64,000 nt of DNA, taken from Moraxellaceae bacterium REDSEA-S32_B1. GTDB taxonomy: Bacteria; Pseudomonadota; Gammaproteobacteria; Pseudomonadales; Moraxellaceae. Below, one piece after another: positions 29,186 to 38,096 of the stretch. The notes below the pieces were generated by a model. The model did no database searches. It saw only the letters and a list, made by a program, of their open reading frames with translations, and was not told the DNA's origin. A program made the position numbers and the translations under genes. How positions within the stretch are numbered: position 1 is the first letter of the stretch; every line of letters begins with the position of its first letter. The stretch is taken from the NCBI GenBank assembly GCA_001626925.1, contig LUOR01000027.1, positions 1 through 64,000 of the forward strand. Reading direction: 5' to 3'.

Positions 29186-29430
29186 ATGACTAAAATAATC
29201 ATTTTGCGCACATGCAGTTGTTGCAAGGTCGGTGAAATCTCAAAAAAAGCGTAAATCAATTGTTGATTAAAATACAACGCCACCACCGCCATGATGCCCA
29301 GCAGTAAAGACAACATCATCGAGGCACGCATTTTGTTTCGCCGTGCTTTGAGCTGAACTAAACCTTGCTCAAACTCGACCCGTTGTTGCACAGATAGGTG
29401 TACCGATGACGACTCTTTTAATTGGCTCAT
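29182..29430 (-). CDS. Small membrane protein of TelA operon, unknown
   Basis: This 82-residue protein has a charged N-terminal 35 residues predicted helical (VQQRVEFEQGLVQLKARRNK). One membrane segment follows (SMMLSLLLGIMAVVALYF), then a second hydrophobic end. It lies 33 bp after telA and overlaps the next gene by 4 bp. I recognise no family. Its position suggests it anchors or partners the cytoplasmic TelA proteins at the membrane; this is inference. Confidence 0.65.
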   Translation of the reverse strand: MSQLKESSSVHLSVQQRVEFEQGLVQLKARRNKMRASMMLSLLLGIMAVVALYFNQQLIYAFFEISPTLQQLHVRKMIILVI

Positions 29431-29463
29431 ATGCGTTGATGCTCAAAATTAAATGTGCTGAGG

Positions 29464-30621
29464 TTAAGATTTTTTAATTTCAGATTGACTGCCTTCGATC
29501 ACCAATTGATTGAGATTCGATTGTAAAGATTTCAACTTTTCAGTGGCTTGCACACGTTGTTGCATGCCCTCTTTTTGAATCTGAATCACATCATTGACGG
29601 TTTTGATCAAGGTATTTTGCACATGCTCCAAAGTTTCTACATCAATCACTGCACGTTGATTCGCCTTTGCCGTTTTTACAGAATTATCATGTAAAAGTTC
29701 AGCATTACGACGCAGTAATTCATTGGTCGCATCATCAATGGTATTTGCCAATTCGACGCTATTTTTCTGCTCATTTAAGGACAGTGCTAAGCTAATCTGA
29801 TTTTTCCATGCAGGTAAAGTGATGTTTTTAATCGCATAAAATTTATCGACCAACATCAAATTATTAGATTGAATAATACGAATCATCGGCAATGTTTGCA
29901 GTGCAGACTGTTGTAATGTGCGCAGATCATGTACTCGTTTTTCCAAATTATTGGCATGATGATTCAGGTCATAAATCTGACTGACGATGTGTTGATTGCT
30001 TTGATCATTGTTTTGACTGCTTAATTGGCTGATTTGATTGGCAATCTGCTTTTGCTTAAGCTGTCCAGAGGCAACATAAATCCCAAGCTGACGGTACTCA
30101 TCTTGAATCGCCCTGTGCATTTTATCCAACATATCCACGCGTTGTTTTAGTCCGCTTTGTGTGGTTTCAATCTCTTTGACCAAAGTGTCGATTTGCGCCT
30201 TGCTATCATTAAAGCGCAGTTGAAAACTTTGTTTTGCGCCGTTGAATTTCGACAAAATCGAACCGATCAGCCCTTTCTTTTTATTTTCTGCAAGTACATT
30301 GTCACTATTGAGTTGCTGTGCAACTTGCACCACTTGGTTGAGCTTTTGCCCTGTTTCATCCAAGTCTTTACTTTGCACCATTTGTAGCAATTCATCGGTA
30401 TAGCTTGAAGTCGCTGATGCGATATTTTTGCCATACTCCGCCACACTATGCTGACCCAATTCGTCAAGTTCATGACTGACTTCTTGTACTTTGGCAAAGT
30501 CCTGCTCAGATAAACCCAAAGATTGCAAATCGAGTTGCTCAAATTCGGATTGGCTGATTTTATTTTCCGTCAGAATGACTTGATTTTGCGGGTCAGAAGA
30601 CGATGGATTTGAATTACTCAT
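29464..30621 (-). CDS. telA: TelA family protein (toxic anion resistance)
   Basis: This 385-residue soluble protein is largely helical and coiled-coil. TelA/KlaA proteins are linked to tellurite resistance on plasmids; chromosomal copies have unclear roles in envelope stress. Family marks are the SIRPLDxxxxxKVxxL-like segment LGLSEQDFAKVQEVSHELDE, NNLMLVDKFYAIKNITLPAW and NAELLHDNSVKTAKANQRAV. The ORF track begins at a TTG that lies in the ribosome site; the ATG at 30621 with GAGGAAAA before it is the start. It is flanked by a TelA-like paralogue and two membrane proteins. Confidence 0.85.
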   Translation of the reverse strand: MSNSNPSSSDPQNQVILTENKISQSEFEQLDLQSLGLSEQDFAKVQEVSHELDELGQHSVAEYGKNIASATSSYTDELLQMVQSKDLDETGQKLNQVVQVAQQLNSDNVLAENKKKGLIGSILSKFNGAKQSFQLRFNDSKAQIDTLVKEIETTQSGLKQRVDMLDKMHRAIQDEYRQLGIYVASGQLKQKQIANQISQLSSQNNDQSNQHIVSQIYDLNHHANNLEKRVHDLRTLQQSALQTLPMIRIIQSNNLMLVDKFYAIKNITLPAWKNQISLALSLNEQKNSVELANTIDDATNELLRRNAELLHDNSVKTAKANQRAVIDVETLEHVQNTLIKTVNDVIQIQKEGMQQRVQATEKLKSLQSNLNQLVIEGSQSEIKKS

Positions 30622-30654
30622 GATTGTTTTCCTCAAGATCGTTTTTCTCAGAAT

Positions 30655-31545
30655 TTATTTGATGTTGGTTGCATTTGGACTTTGCTGTGCTTGTGTTGAC
30701 TGGGACTGAGAGTGCTCAATATCTAAAGTACGAATCAGTTGTTCCCGCAGTCGATTAAGTTTCTCCAACTCCGCAGGACTTTGCCCTGCATGACTTGCCC
30801 GAATCTGTTGATACCACAGTGGAATCAGTACATTTTTCGCTTCATTAAAGCGGTCTAGAATCGTCAGCGCCACATTTTGATTGAGCTGAATCTGCGCCAT
30901 GGCGAGGTCAGTGGCATGTTGCGAAGTTATCAGCATGTTGATTTTTTTATCCAAACGCATGGCAAATGGCTCATATTGCCCACTCGATGTAAATTGTTTG
31001 GCTTGCTGTAAAAATTGTTCTGCTGCCTGAATATGCTGTGACATTTCTGCTCGTTTACTTTCTAAAGCATGAAAATTCTGCTGAGATTGCATGATCTCAC
31101 CATAGACACATTGGCTTAAAACCGTGGCTTGCTCAATACTTTTTTCCAGTTGCTTTAAGAAGTTCATCGAACCTGCCTGATGCTCTAAATCGACACCAAA
31201 CCAACGATGTAAGAAGTGATATTTCTTTGCACTAAATAGTTTTTTCGATTGATGAAGCTGTTTAATGATATTTTGGATCAGTCGCCCAAGTTCGGCAGAA
31301 TGTGCAATATTTGCTTGCGCCAAAAGACGTTGCTGATCTTGAATAATCGCATCACCGTAATGACTAAGTTTAGACTGATCATTGAGTATGGGTGTGAGAA
31401 TATCTCGTTGAATGGCGATGATTGCTGATTGGTCTGATTGAGATTGATCAATGCCACTCTCATGATTTACTAAGTTTAAATCAAGTGCGCTTTTTTCATC
31501 GGACTGTTTGTCTATTCGACTTGATCGCTTAAACGAAATACCCAA
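30655..31545 (-). CDS. TelA-like/XpaC-type coiled-coil protein
   Basis: This is the first gene of the operon. Its 296 residues are mostly helical and Gln-rich. The block LTILDRFNEAKNVLIPLWYQQI mirrors VDKFYAIKNITLPAWKNQI of the neighbouring TelA, so it is a divergent relative. The ORF track starts at a TTG (31605), but a good promoter (TTGTTA-17-TATAGT) overlaps those codons. A TTG at 31545 has GGGGGTGA shortly before it, so I prefer the shorter form starting with GISFKRSSRI. The function is unknown. Telurite or envelope-stress linkage is only by association with telA, 33 bp away. Confidence 0.65.
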   Translation of the reverse strand: MGISFKRSSRIDKQSDEKSALDLNLVNHESGIDQSQSDQSAIIAIQRDILTPILNDQSKLSHYGDAIIQDQQRLLAQANIAHSAELGRLIQNIIKQLHQSKKLFSAKKYHFLHRWFGVDLEHQAGSMNFLKQLEKSIEQATVLSQCVYGEIMQSQQNFHALESKRAEMSQHIQAAEQFLQQAKQFTSSGQYEPFAMRLDKKINMLITSQHATDLAMAQIQLNQNVALTILDRFNEAKNVLIPLWYQQIRASHAGQSPAELEKLNRLREQLIRTLDIEHSQSQSTQAQQSPNATNIK

Positions 31546-31573
31546 ATGAGCTTCACCCCCAAATGCCTTATAA

Positions 31574-31602
31574 ACTATAGATTGCAAACTATACGTTAAC
31601 AA
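31574..31602 (-). promoter_or_regulatory. Promoter of the TelA operon
   Basis: On the minus strand TTGTTA (31597-31602) and TATAGT (31574-31579) stand 17 bp apart, a good sigma-70 match. It lies about 30 bp before the preferred TTG start. Confidence 0.62.
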
Positions 31603-31816
31603 CAAACAATTGAATTACCTGTTAATAATAAATGGTATTTTCCCTCTCCATTTCAACATTTATCTTTTAAAAATTACAAATTCGCTACGTAGATTTTTCA
31701 CTCATCAAGCAGATGAATTTAAAAGTCATCTGAATGTCTCAATACAATGAAAGACCCTTGGTTCTGTTATACTTCTTTTCCATTTTTTTTGAATTATTTT
31801 TATTCATCTCACGTTT

Positions 31817-32911
31817 ATGTCCAAAGCCATTCCCAGTATCGACTTACAGCTTCGTAACGATCCGATTGCACTCAAAGCATGGATCAAAGCAGAGGCACGA
31901 GATTTAGGTTTTGCCGACTGTGTGGTGGCTCCCCCTAATACAGAGGATCAAATCCCGCATCTACAAGCCTATTTAGACAAAGGCTATCACGCCGATATGC
32001 ACTATTTGGCTGAGAACTTGGATAAACGTGCCAATCCAAAACTCTTGGTCGACGGCACAGAATGTATTCTGTGCGTCAGACTGAATTATCTACAAGAAAA
32101 ACCACAAGGTCGCTATGTACCTGAACAGCCCGATGTTGGCATCATTGCACGTTATGCACGCGGGCGGGATTATCACAAAATCATGCGTGGACGACTGAAA
32201 CAACTTGCACAGCGTATCGAAGCCAAAGTTGGACAATTTTCTAGTCGTCCATTTAGCGACTCTGCTCCGATCTTCGAAAAAGCCCTCGCCGAAAATGCAG
32301 GCATGGGTTGGACAGGCAAACACACTTTACTCATCAATCGAGATTCAGGGTCATTTTTTGTATTGGGTGAATTATTTTGTGGCTTGCCCTTGCCATTTGA
32401 TGAGCCGACCACGGCACACTGTGGCAGTTGCTCCGCCTGCATAGATATTTGCCCGACCCAAGCCATCATTGCGCCGTATCAGCTCGATGCACGCAAATGT
32501 ATCGCTTATCTCACCATTGAATATAAAGGCAGTATTCCCCTCGAACTGCGTCCGCAGATCGGCAATCGGATTTTCGGCTGTGATGATTGTCAGCTAGTCT
32601 GTCCGTGGAATCGTTATGCGCATGTCACTAGCATTGATGATTTCTTGCCTCGCCATGGCTTAGACCACACGTCGTTACTGGAGTTTTGGCAATGGGATGA
32701 AACGACTTTTTTACATAAAACCGAAGGCAGTCCAATCCGCCGAACTGGTTTTCAAAGTTTTAAACGCAATGTCGCCATCGCTTTGGGTAATGCACCGTAT
32801 TCTGATGAAATTATTCAACAACTTTCCGTACAAAATCATGATCAATATCAAGATATTGTCCTTGAACATCAACACTGGGCATTGCAACAACAGCTTGCTA
32901 AAAACATTTAA
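31817..32911 (+). CDS. queG: Epoxyqueuosine reductase
   Basis: QueG is a cobalamin and iron-sulfur enzyme that makes the last step of queuosine in tRNA wobble position 34. The 364 residues carry two 4Fe-4S sites: CGSCSACIDICPTQAI near residue 200, then CDDCQLVCPWNRY near 255, with ARKCIAY between. The N-terminal part LGFADCVVAPP and the Asp of FSDSAPIFEKALAENAGMGW belong to the cobalamin domain. An extended -10 (TG-T-TATACT) lies about 50 bp upstream. Confidence 0.95.
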   Translation: MSKAIPSIDLQLRNDPIALKAWIKAEARDLGFADCVVAPPNTEDQIPHLQAYLDKGYHADMHYLAENLDKRANPKLLVDGTECILCVRLNYLQEKPQGRYVPEQPDVGIIARYARGRDYHKIMRGRLKQLAQRIEAKVGQFSSRPFSDSAPIFEKALAENAGMGWTGKHTLLINRDSGSFFVLGELFCGLPLPFDEPTTAHCGSCSACIDICPTQAIIAPYQLDARKCIAYLTIEYKGSIPLELRPQIGNRIFGCDDCQLVCPWNRYAHVTSIDDFLPRHGLDHTSLLEFWQWDETTFLHKTEGSPIRRTGFQSFKRNVAIALGNAPYSDEIIQQLSVQNHDQYQDIVLEHQHWALQQQLAKNI

Positions 32912-32939
32912 AATATTCTTTTATCAAACAGATTTGCAT

Positions 32940-32963
32940 AAAAAATGACGCACTAGGCGTCAC
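32940..32963 (-). terminator. Terminator of the RDD gene
   Basis: TGACGC-ACTAG-GCGTCA; on the minus strand the stem is followed by six T residues. Confidence 0.8.
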
Positions 32964-32985
32964 TCATTATTCGGTGTAAAGCGTC

Positions 32986-33420
32986 TTATGACACTTCTTT
33001 GACCACGACAGATTTGGCAATCTTGTCATGCCAACCTTGCTTTTTGCCGTCCCAAATAATCCAAAAGTAACCCAAGAAAAGTACCAAAGTGGAAGGGATA
33101 TAGCCAATATAGCGAAGGATCGCTTGCCCAATACTGAGGTTGTTGCCAGTCGCTTCATCTAAAACTTTTAATTTAAGCAGTCGCTTTCCTGGTGTTCCTG
33201 CAAACTTCACCCAACAGAACACGATAAAGATAATGCCAATTGCTTGCATAATCCAATCTGCTTTCGTCCATGCAAATGGATTTTGCATATCCGCTTCTGA
33301 TGCGAATAAAAAGCCAATTGGAGTAAAGATAATCATTAAAATAATGGTGTCGATGATCACCGCCGCTAGTCGAATCCAGAATCCTGCGTATTGGTATTGT
33401 CCAGACATGTTTATACTCAC
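32986..33420 (-). CDS. RDD family membrane protein
   Basis: This 144-residue protein has three membrane segments. The N-terminal [18 protein letters not shown] carries the Arg and Asp that name the RDD family. The middle has [18 protein letters not shown], the family's second signature. Function is unknown for most members; some act in sodium or proton exchange. It is convergent with queG across a terminator and follows the pepN terminator, so it is a single-gene unit. Confidence 0.88.
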   Translation of the reverse strand: MSINMSGQYQYAGFWIRLAAVIIDTIILMIIFTPIGFLFASEADMQNPFAWTKADWIMQAIGIIFIVFCWVKFAGTPGKRLLKLKVLDEATGNNLSIGQAILRYIGYIPSTLVLFLGYFWIIWDGKKQGWHDKIAKSVVVKEVS

Positions 33421-33441
33421 TTTATATTTAATTTAATCATG

Positions 33442-33490
33442 AAAAAACCAGTTAAAACTTTACGATGCCGTAAAACTTAACTGGTTTTAT
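33442..33490 (-). terminator. Terminator of pepN
   Basis: On the minus strand AAAACCAGTTAA is matched by TTAACTGGTTTT across a structured loop that itself pairs (GTTTTACGGCATCGTAAAG), followed by T residues. Confidence 0.82.
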
Positions 33491-33591
33491 TCTATTTGAA
33501 AAATATTCTTATTAAAAGTGCTAAGTTACTGTACTAAGTTACCGCACTTTCTCAAGAAATCTATTCTCTGTAATATCTTTTGTGAGTCGAT

Positions 33592-36207
33592 TTATACACT
33601 CAGCATACTATTGATGGTTTCCACCACATTTTTCGACTTGGCTTGACCTTGTAGCGTTTGCAGTTTTTCTTTGAGCTCAGTACGTTTAGGTTCACTCAAA
33701 GTATACCAACGTGACAAGGCTTGGATCATACGAGAGCCAACGATTGGATTTTTCTGATCCATGATTTTTGCCAAGTTAATAAAGTGCGCTGTACCGACAT
33801 CTCCCCAGAGGTTGACTGGACGTAAACCAAGTCCGCCTGTAATAGCTCGAATACGATTCGGCGTACCGAGATCATAATCAGGATGCGCTACTAACTGCTC
33901 AATGCGTGATTGATCGGCACGAGGATACGCTGCTTGAATCATAAACCATTGATCAATCGCCAAATCTTCATCTTTAAAACGATCATAAAAATCTTGTAAA
34001 GCATCAGACGCTTGCGGCGCATCAAACCAGACGAGGACACGAAGCGCACCAAGACGTTCGGTCATATTGTCAGTCGTTTGATATTGCTGATATGCGAGAT
34101 CAAATACGTCGTTTAAGCCTTGTCGAGCCATCATGCTGAGTGCAATATTTCTTAAAGCACGAATGCCCATCGCTTGGCTAAATTCCGTTTGAGATGTTGG
34201 ATCAAGTGTTAAATAAATCGTTTTCCAAAACTCACCAAATTGTTTTGCCAAATCATTCAGCAAGGCTTCACGTTTGACTTCGACGATTTCAGGGCGATAG
34301 TTGCTATCTATACGACTTGCCAAATAGCTTTCTGACGGCACATCGAGTAAGCGAGAAGCAAGGTTTGGATCAGTTTTGATCAGCTCAGGTAGTAGTTTTG
34401 CATTGGTAATCGCATCTAAATATACGGTCGCATCGTGATCTTTGAGCAGTATATTTTCCAATAAAGTCTGCGCTGCTTGCCATTGATTAAAACCACTGGT
34501 TTCATGTTGAAGCAGAAACGCAAGCTCGGCATCGTTATAAGCAAATTCAAGATTCACTGGCGCAGAGAAATTACGTAGTAATGATACGACTGGGCGATTG
34601 GTCACGTTGTTAAAGTGTACCGTCGCTTCATCTTGATCAAATAAAATCATGCCATCTTTCACGTGATTTTCAATTAATGACTCACTATCCAGTTCAAATG
34701 GCTCACCTGTTTCCGCATCAAATAGCGCAATCGCCACAGGAATCGGCACTGCTTTGAGATTTGGATATTTGGCATGTGGTTTGACGCTTTGTTTTAAACG
34801 CAAAGTATAGACTTGCGTGGTTGCGTCATATTCTTCATTGACTTCGAGCGTTGGCGTACCCGGTTGGTTATACCACGTCAGAAATGCCGATAAATCCACA
34901 CCTGAACCCGCACTCAGTGCTGCCACCCAATCCTCGACTGTCACCGCTTGCCCATCATGACGTTTGAAATATTCATCTGTACCGAGGCGGAATTTTTCTT
35001 TACCAAGCAAAGTCGCCATCATGCGAGAGATTTCCGCACCTTTTTCATAGACGGTTGCGGTGTAGAAATTATTAATCTCAACAAAATGGTCAGGACGTGC
35101 AGGATGTGATAACGGTCCTGCATCTTCTGGGAATTGGTGTGATTTTAATACTGACACATCATCAATGCGCTGAACCGCAGCCGACTGTAAATCTTCGGAA
35201 AAAGATTGATCACGGAAAACGGTTAAGCCTTCTTTTAGACAGAGTTGGAACCAATCACGACAAGTAATGCGGTTACCCGTCCAGTTATGAAAATATTCAT
35301 GGGCAATCACCGACTGCACTCGCATGATCGCTGCATCTGTGGTGTATTCAGGATCAGCGAGCACACACGAGGTATTGAAGATATTTAAGCCTTTATTTTC
35401 CATTGCACCCATGTTGAACGCACTGGTCGCCACGATCATATAGTTGTCCAAATCATACGGACGACCGTAATGCACTTCATCCCATTTCATCGAATCTTTC
35501 AGCGCTTGCATAGCAATATGACATTTCGGAATGTCTTTGGCTTCGGCGTAGATTTCCAATGCCACGTCACGTCCCTCGATGGTGGTGTAGCTGTCTTTCA
35601 GCACTTGTAAATCACCAATTACACAGGCAAATAAATAGCTCGGTTTTTTGGTTGGATCTTGCCAAACCGTATAATGACGACCGCAGTCCAACTCACCTTT
35701 TTCAATCAAGTTCCCATTGGCAAGTAACACAGGAAATTTTTGATCGGCTTCGACACGGGTGGTAAATACCGACAACACATCAGGGCGATCAGGATAAAAG
35801 GTAATTTTACGGAAGCCTTCAGGCTCGTTTTGCGTAACAAAAAGATCATCGCCTGCTTTGTACAGACCTTCAAGTTGTGTATTGGACTCAGGGTGAATGA
35901 TCACTACGGTTTCAACAATGGCATGATCAGGTGCATCGGCAACAGTAAGTTGTTCGCTATCGAGTTGATATTGTTCAGAGCTAAGTGCTTGACCATTGAT
36001 TTTGATTGATTTTAATTCTAAATCTCGCCCAAGAAGTATCAAATTGCCTGCATGTTGGCGTTGCATATCTAGTTTAGCAGTGACTTCAGTGTAAGTATCA
36101 AATACTTGAATATCCAAGTCGATGCTGTTCACCGAAAAGACAGGTGGCGTGTAATCTTTTAAATAAATGGTTTCAGGGACACTAGGGCTATCAACAGCAA
36201 TATTCAT
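33592..36207 (-). CDS. pepN: Aminopeptidase N
   Basis: This zinc M1 aminopeptidase removes N-terminal residues from peptides in the cytoplasm. The 871 residues show the exopeptidase motif GAMENKGLNIF near 255. The zinc site HEYFHNWTGNRITCRDWFQL is near 292, with the third ligand Glu in CLKEGLTVFRDQ. The ATP-free C-terminal helical domain is complete. AGGA stands 8 bp before the ATG. Length and motifs match the E. coli type closely. Confidence 0.97.
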   Translation of the reverse strand: MNIAVDSPSVPETIYLKDYTPPVFSVNSIDLDIQVFDTYTEVTAKLDMQRQHAGNLILLGRDLELKSIKINGQALSSEQYQLDSEQLTVADAPDHAIVETVVIIHPESNTQLEGLYKAGDDLFVTQNEPEGFRKITFYPDRPDVLSVFTTRVEADQKFPVLLANGNLIEKGELDCGRHYTVWQDPTKKPSYLFACVIGDLQVLKDSYTTIEGRDVALEIYAEAKDIPKCHIAMQALKDSMKWDEVHYGRPYDLDNYMIVATSAFNMGAMENKGLNIFNTSCVLADPEYTTDAAIMRVQSVIAHEYFHNWTGNRITCRDWFQLCLKEGLTVFRDQSFSEDLQSAAVQRIDDVSVLKSHQFPEDAGPLSHPARPDHFVEINNFYTATVYEKGAEISRMMATLLGKEKFRLGTDEYFKRHDGQAVTVEDWVAALSAGSGVDLSAFLTWYNQPGTPTLEVNEEYDATTQVYTLRLKQSVKPHAKYPNLKAVPIPVAIALFDAETGEPFELDSESLIENHVKDGMILFDQDEATVHFNNVTNRPVVSLLRNFSAPVNLEFAYNDAELAFLLQHETSGFNQWQAAQTLLENILLKDHDATVYLDAITNAKLLPELIKTDPNLASRLLDVPSESYLASRIDSNYRPEIVEVKREALLNDLAKQFGEFWKTIYLTLDPTSQTEFSQAMGIRALRNIALSMMARQGLNDVFDLAYQQYQTTDNMTERLGALRVLVWFDAPQASDALQDFYDRFKDEDLAIDQWFMIQAAYPRADQSRIEQLVAHPDYDLGTPNRIRAITGGLGLRPVNLWGDVGTAHFINLAKIMDQKNPIVGSRMIQALSRWYTLSEPKRTELKEKLQTLQGQAKSKNVVETINSMLSV

Positions 36208-36312
36208 ATAATTATCCTTTCATGTGAATTCAATTTAAACCATGCAATATTAAGTAATGGCGAATCATTAATTTTAAAGGGAGATCACAAATAGCATGAT
36301 TCATTTTTGTGC

Positions 36313-36648
36313 TTAATGTGAAACAGATTTGGAAAATAAGTTGATTACAATGAGACCAAGAATAATTAAGGCAATGCCAATCTGCGCAGGCAGATCAAGC
36401 CGTTGATTCAAATAAATCCAACCCACAATCGAAATGAGCACAATACCCAAACCACTCCACAAGGCATAAGTAATGCCAATCGGAATACTCTTACTGACGA
36501 TGCTGAGGCAATAAAAAGCGATGCCATAGCCAAGCGCCATAATTAAGGTTGGCACCAGCTTAGTAAAACCTTCTGAACGTACTAAAGCCGTAGTTGCGAT
36601 CACTTCACAAGCAATCGCAAAAGCAAGAATCAAATAGCTTTTTAACAT
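36313..36648 (-). CDS. SMR family drug efflux protein (AbeS/EmrE-like)
   Basis: This 111-residue protein has four membrane segments and works as a dimeric proton/drug antiporter in the family. The essential Glu is in ILAFAIACEVIATTAL (membrane segment 1). IPIGITYALWSGLGIVLI and the final LGLIVINLFSKS match AbeS of Acinetobacter, which exports quaternary ammonium compounds and some drugs. AGGTGG precedes the ATG. It is a chromosomal, stand-alone gene, not in an integron context. Confidence 0.92.
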   Translation of the reverse strand: MLKSYLILAFAIACEVIATTALVRSEGFTKLVPTLIMALGYGIAFYCLSIVSKSIPIGITYALWSGLGIVLISIVGWIYLNQRLDLPAQIGIALIILGLIVINLFSKSVSH

Positions 36649-36800
36649 TATCCACCTGCGCGGCTCATTAAATTAAGTCGCTAAATTATAAATGATTTTA
36701 TAAATTTTTCTGTCAATCGGTTAAAAAATTACACGAAAAAATAGGTTGGATACTTTACAATAGCACTTTCTAACTTTCACTCGATCATCAAATCTGCGCA

Positions 36801-37994
36801 ATGCCCGAAGTCAGTCAAATTTTCCAAAAACAATTGGACGCCAGTCAGCATTGCCCTGTCTGTCAGGCAGCGATGTATTGGGTCGAGGCAGAAAACTATC
36901 ATCAGCCAATGAGCTACCACCAATGCTCACACTGTGATCATTGTCAGTTCGTACAAAATGCAGGACAAAACTGTCACTGCGAACACTGTCTAAAACAACG
37001 CAAAAAATCCATCCAAAGCAGTTTATATACCGAACGCAAGGAACACCAACGCAAAAAACAACGTGCCGAAGACAATTTGGAATATTTACTTGATGATTTA
37101 AGTTTGTTGGAGAAGTTATTTTTACTCAGCTTACTTGATGGTACGGTGGATGACCATCGTGCACACGATCAGTTTCTTGACTTTTCACGTTATCGTTCAA
37201 CGCATATCGCACCGAGTTATCAACTGTTTAAAATGCTAAAACAGCAATTGATCAATAATGACTATTTGTTAGAAAAACCGCTTTTAGAAAAACAACACTC
37301 AGAAAATGCAGAACAATATTATACCAATTTGAAACTGCAAGGCTATCGAGAGCCAAGCCTACTCAGTATCACGGAACAACTTCGAGCATGGTTTTATCGT
37401 GACTTTTGTCAAGGTGTACCATTCCGAAGTAGTAATGAAGTGAAACAAACTTTACAACTCATCTTGGCGCATGAGCTTTTGCATTTTTGCCAATATCGTT
37501 GTCAGGCGTTAAAAGTGCAATTTTATGGCAATCAAGCCTTGATTGATCAGTTTCAAACTTTACTCAATGAACTTGCCGTAACACAAATCTACTTTTTGAT
37601 CGATCGTGCACTCAATTATTTGGCTGAAAAAAAACTGTTAGAGCCGTCTAATCAAAACTACGTGAATACCAATCGACTACGCAAAACACTGGTAGAATAT
37701 CGGCAACGAGGCATTGAACAGCATTGGGAAACGCAAAATCTACCACGCCTGCAAGATATGCCATGTTCGCAGATGACGGAGATTTTCCTACATCGTTTTT
37801 TAAAACTCGATGAAAAGGTCTATCAACAACCGCTATGGAAATCGTGGCAACTGATCTTGCCAAAGCTGCGTTTTTTCGCGGAATGTCATTGTATTCAATG
37901 TGGTAGCCGTGATTTGACCATTGAATATTCGACTGAAGAATATGTGTCGTTTAGCTGTTTGCGTTGTAAGCAACAAGATCATTATTTTATTTAA
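36801..37994 (+). CDS. Cysteine-rich protein of unknown function
   Basis: I do not recognise this 397-residue protein. The N-terminal 66 residues hold seven CxxC-type pairs or near pairs (CPVC, CSHCDHC, CHCEHC), and the C-terminus has CHCIQCG and CLRC, so it probably binds zinc at both ends. The middle is helical and charged, with LAHELLHFCQY near 228-238, which recalls a metal-peptidase HExxH (HELLH) motif. No signal peptide or membrane segment was seen. It stands alone between the SMR gene and ahpF. Confidence 0.6.
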   Translation: MPEVSQIFQKQLDASQHCPVCQAAMYWVEAENYHQPMSYHQCSHCDHCQFVQNAGQNCHCEHCLKQRKKSIQSSLYTERKEHQRKKQRAEDNLEYLLDDLSLLEKLFLLSLLDGTVDDHRAHDQFLDFSRYRSTHIAPSYQLFKMLKQQLINNDYLLEKPLLEKQHSENAEQYYTNLKLQGYREPSLLSITEQLRAWFYRDFCQGVPFRSSNEVKQTLQLILAHELLHFCQYRCQALKVQFYGNQALIDQFQTLLNELAVTQIYFLIDRALNYLAEKKLLEPSNQNYVNTNRLRKTLVEYRQRGIEQHWETQNLPRLQDMPCSQMTEIFLHRFLKLDEKVYQQPLWKSWQLILPKLRFFAECHCIQCGSRDLTIEYSTEEYVSFSCLRCKQQDHYFI

Positions 37995-38024
37995 ATCTCG
38001 TAATACTTTTTACACAAACATTTA

Positions 38025-38064
38025 AAAACCCAAAACCATTACCATGATTTTGGGTTTTATTTTT
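38025..38064. terminator. Bidirectional terminator between the Cys-rich gene and ahpF
   Basis: AAAACCCAAAA pairs with TTTTGGGTTTT over a 12-nt loop, with A and T runs on the outer sides, so it can stop both converging genes. Confidence 0.85.
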
Positions 38065-38096
38065 AGATTACTTTTTACCAACCATTCAGTGCAATA

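Noticed and set aside
36313-36648. SMR gene as an acquired qac resistance gene
   Set aside because: It matches chromosomal AbeS by eye and has no integron, transposon or attC features nearby.
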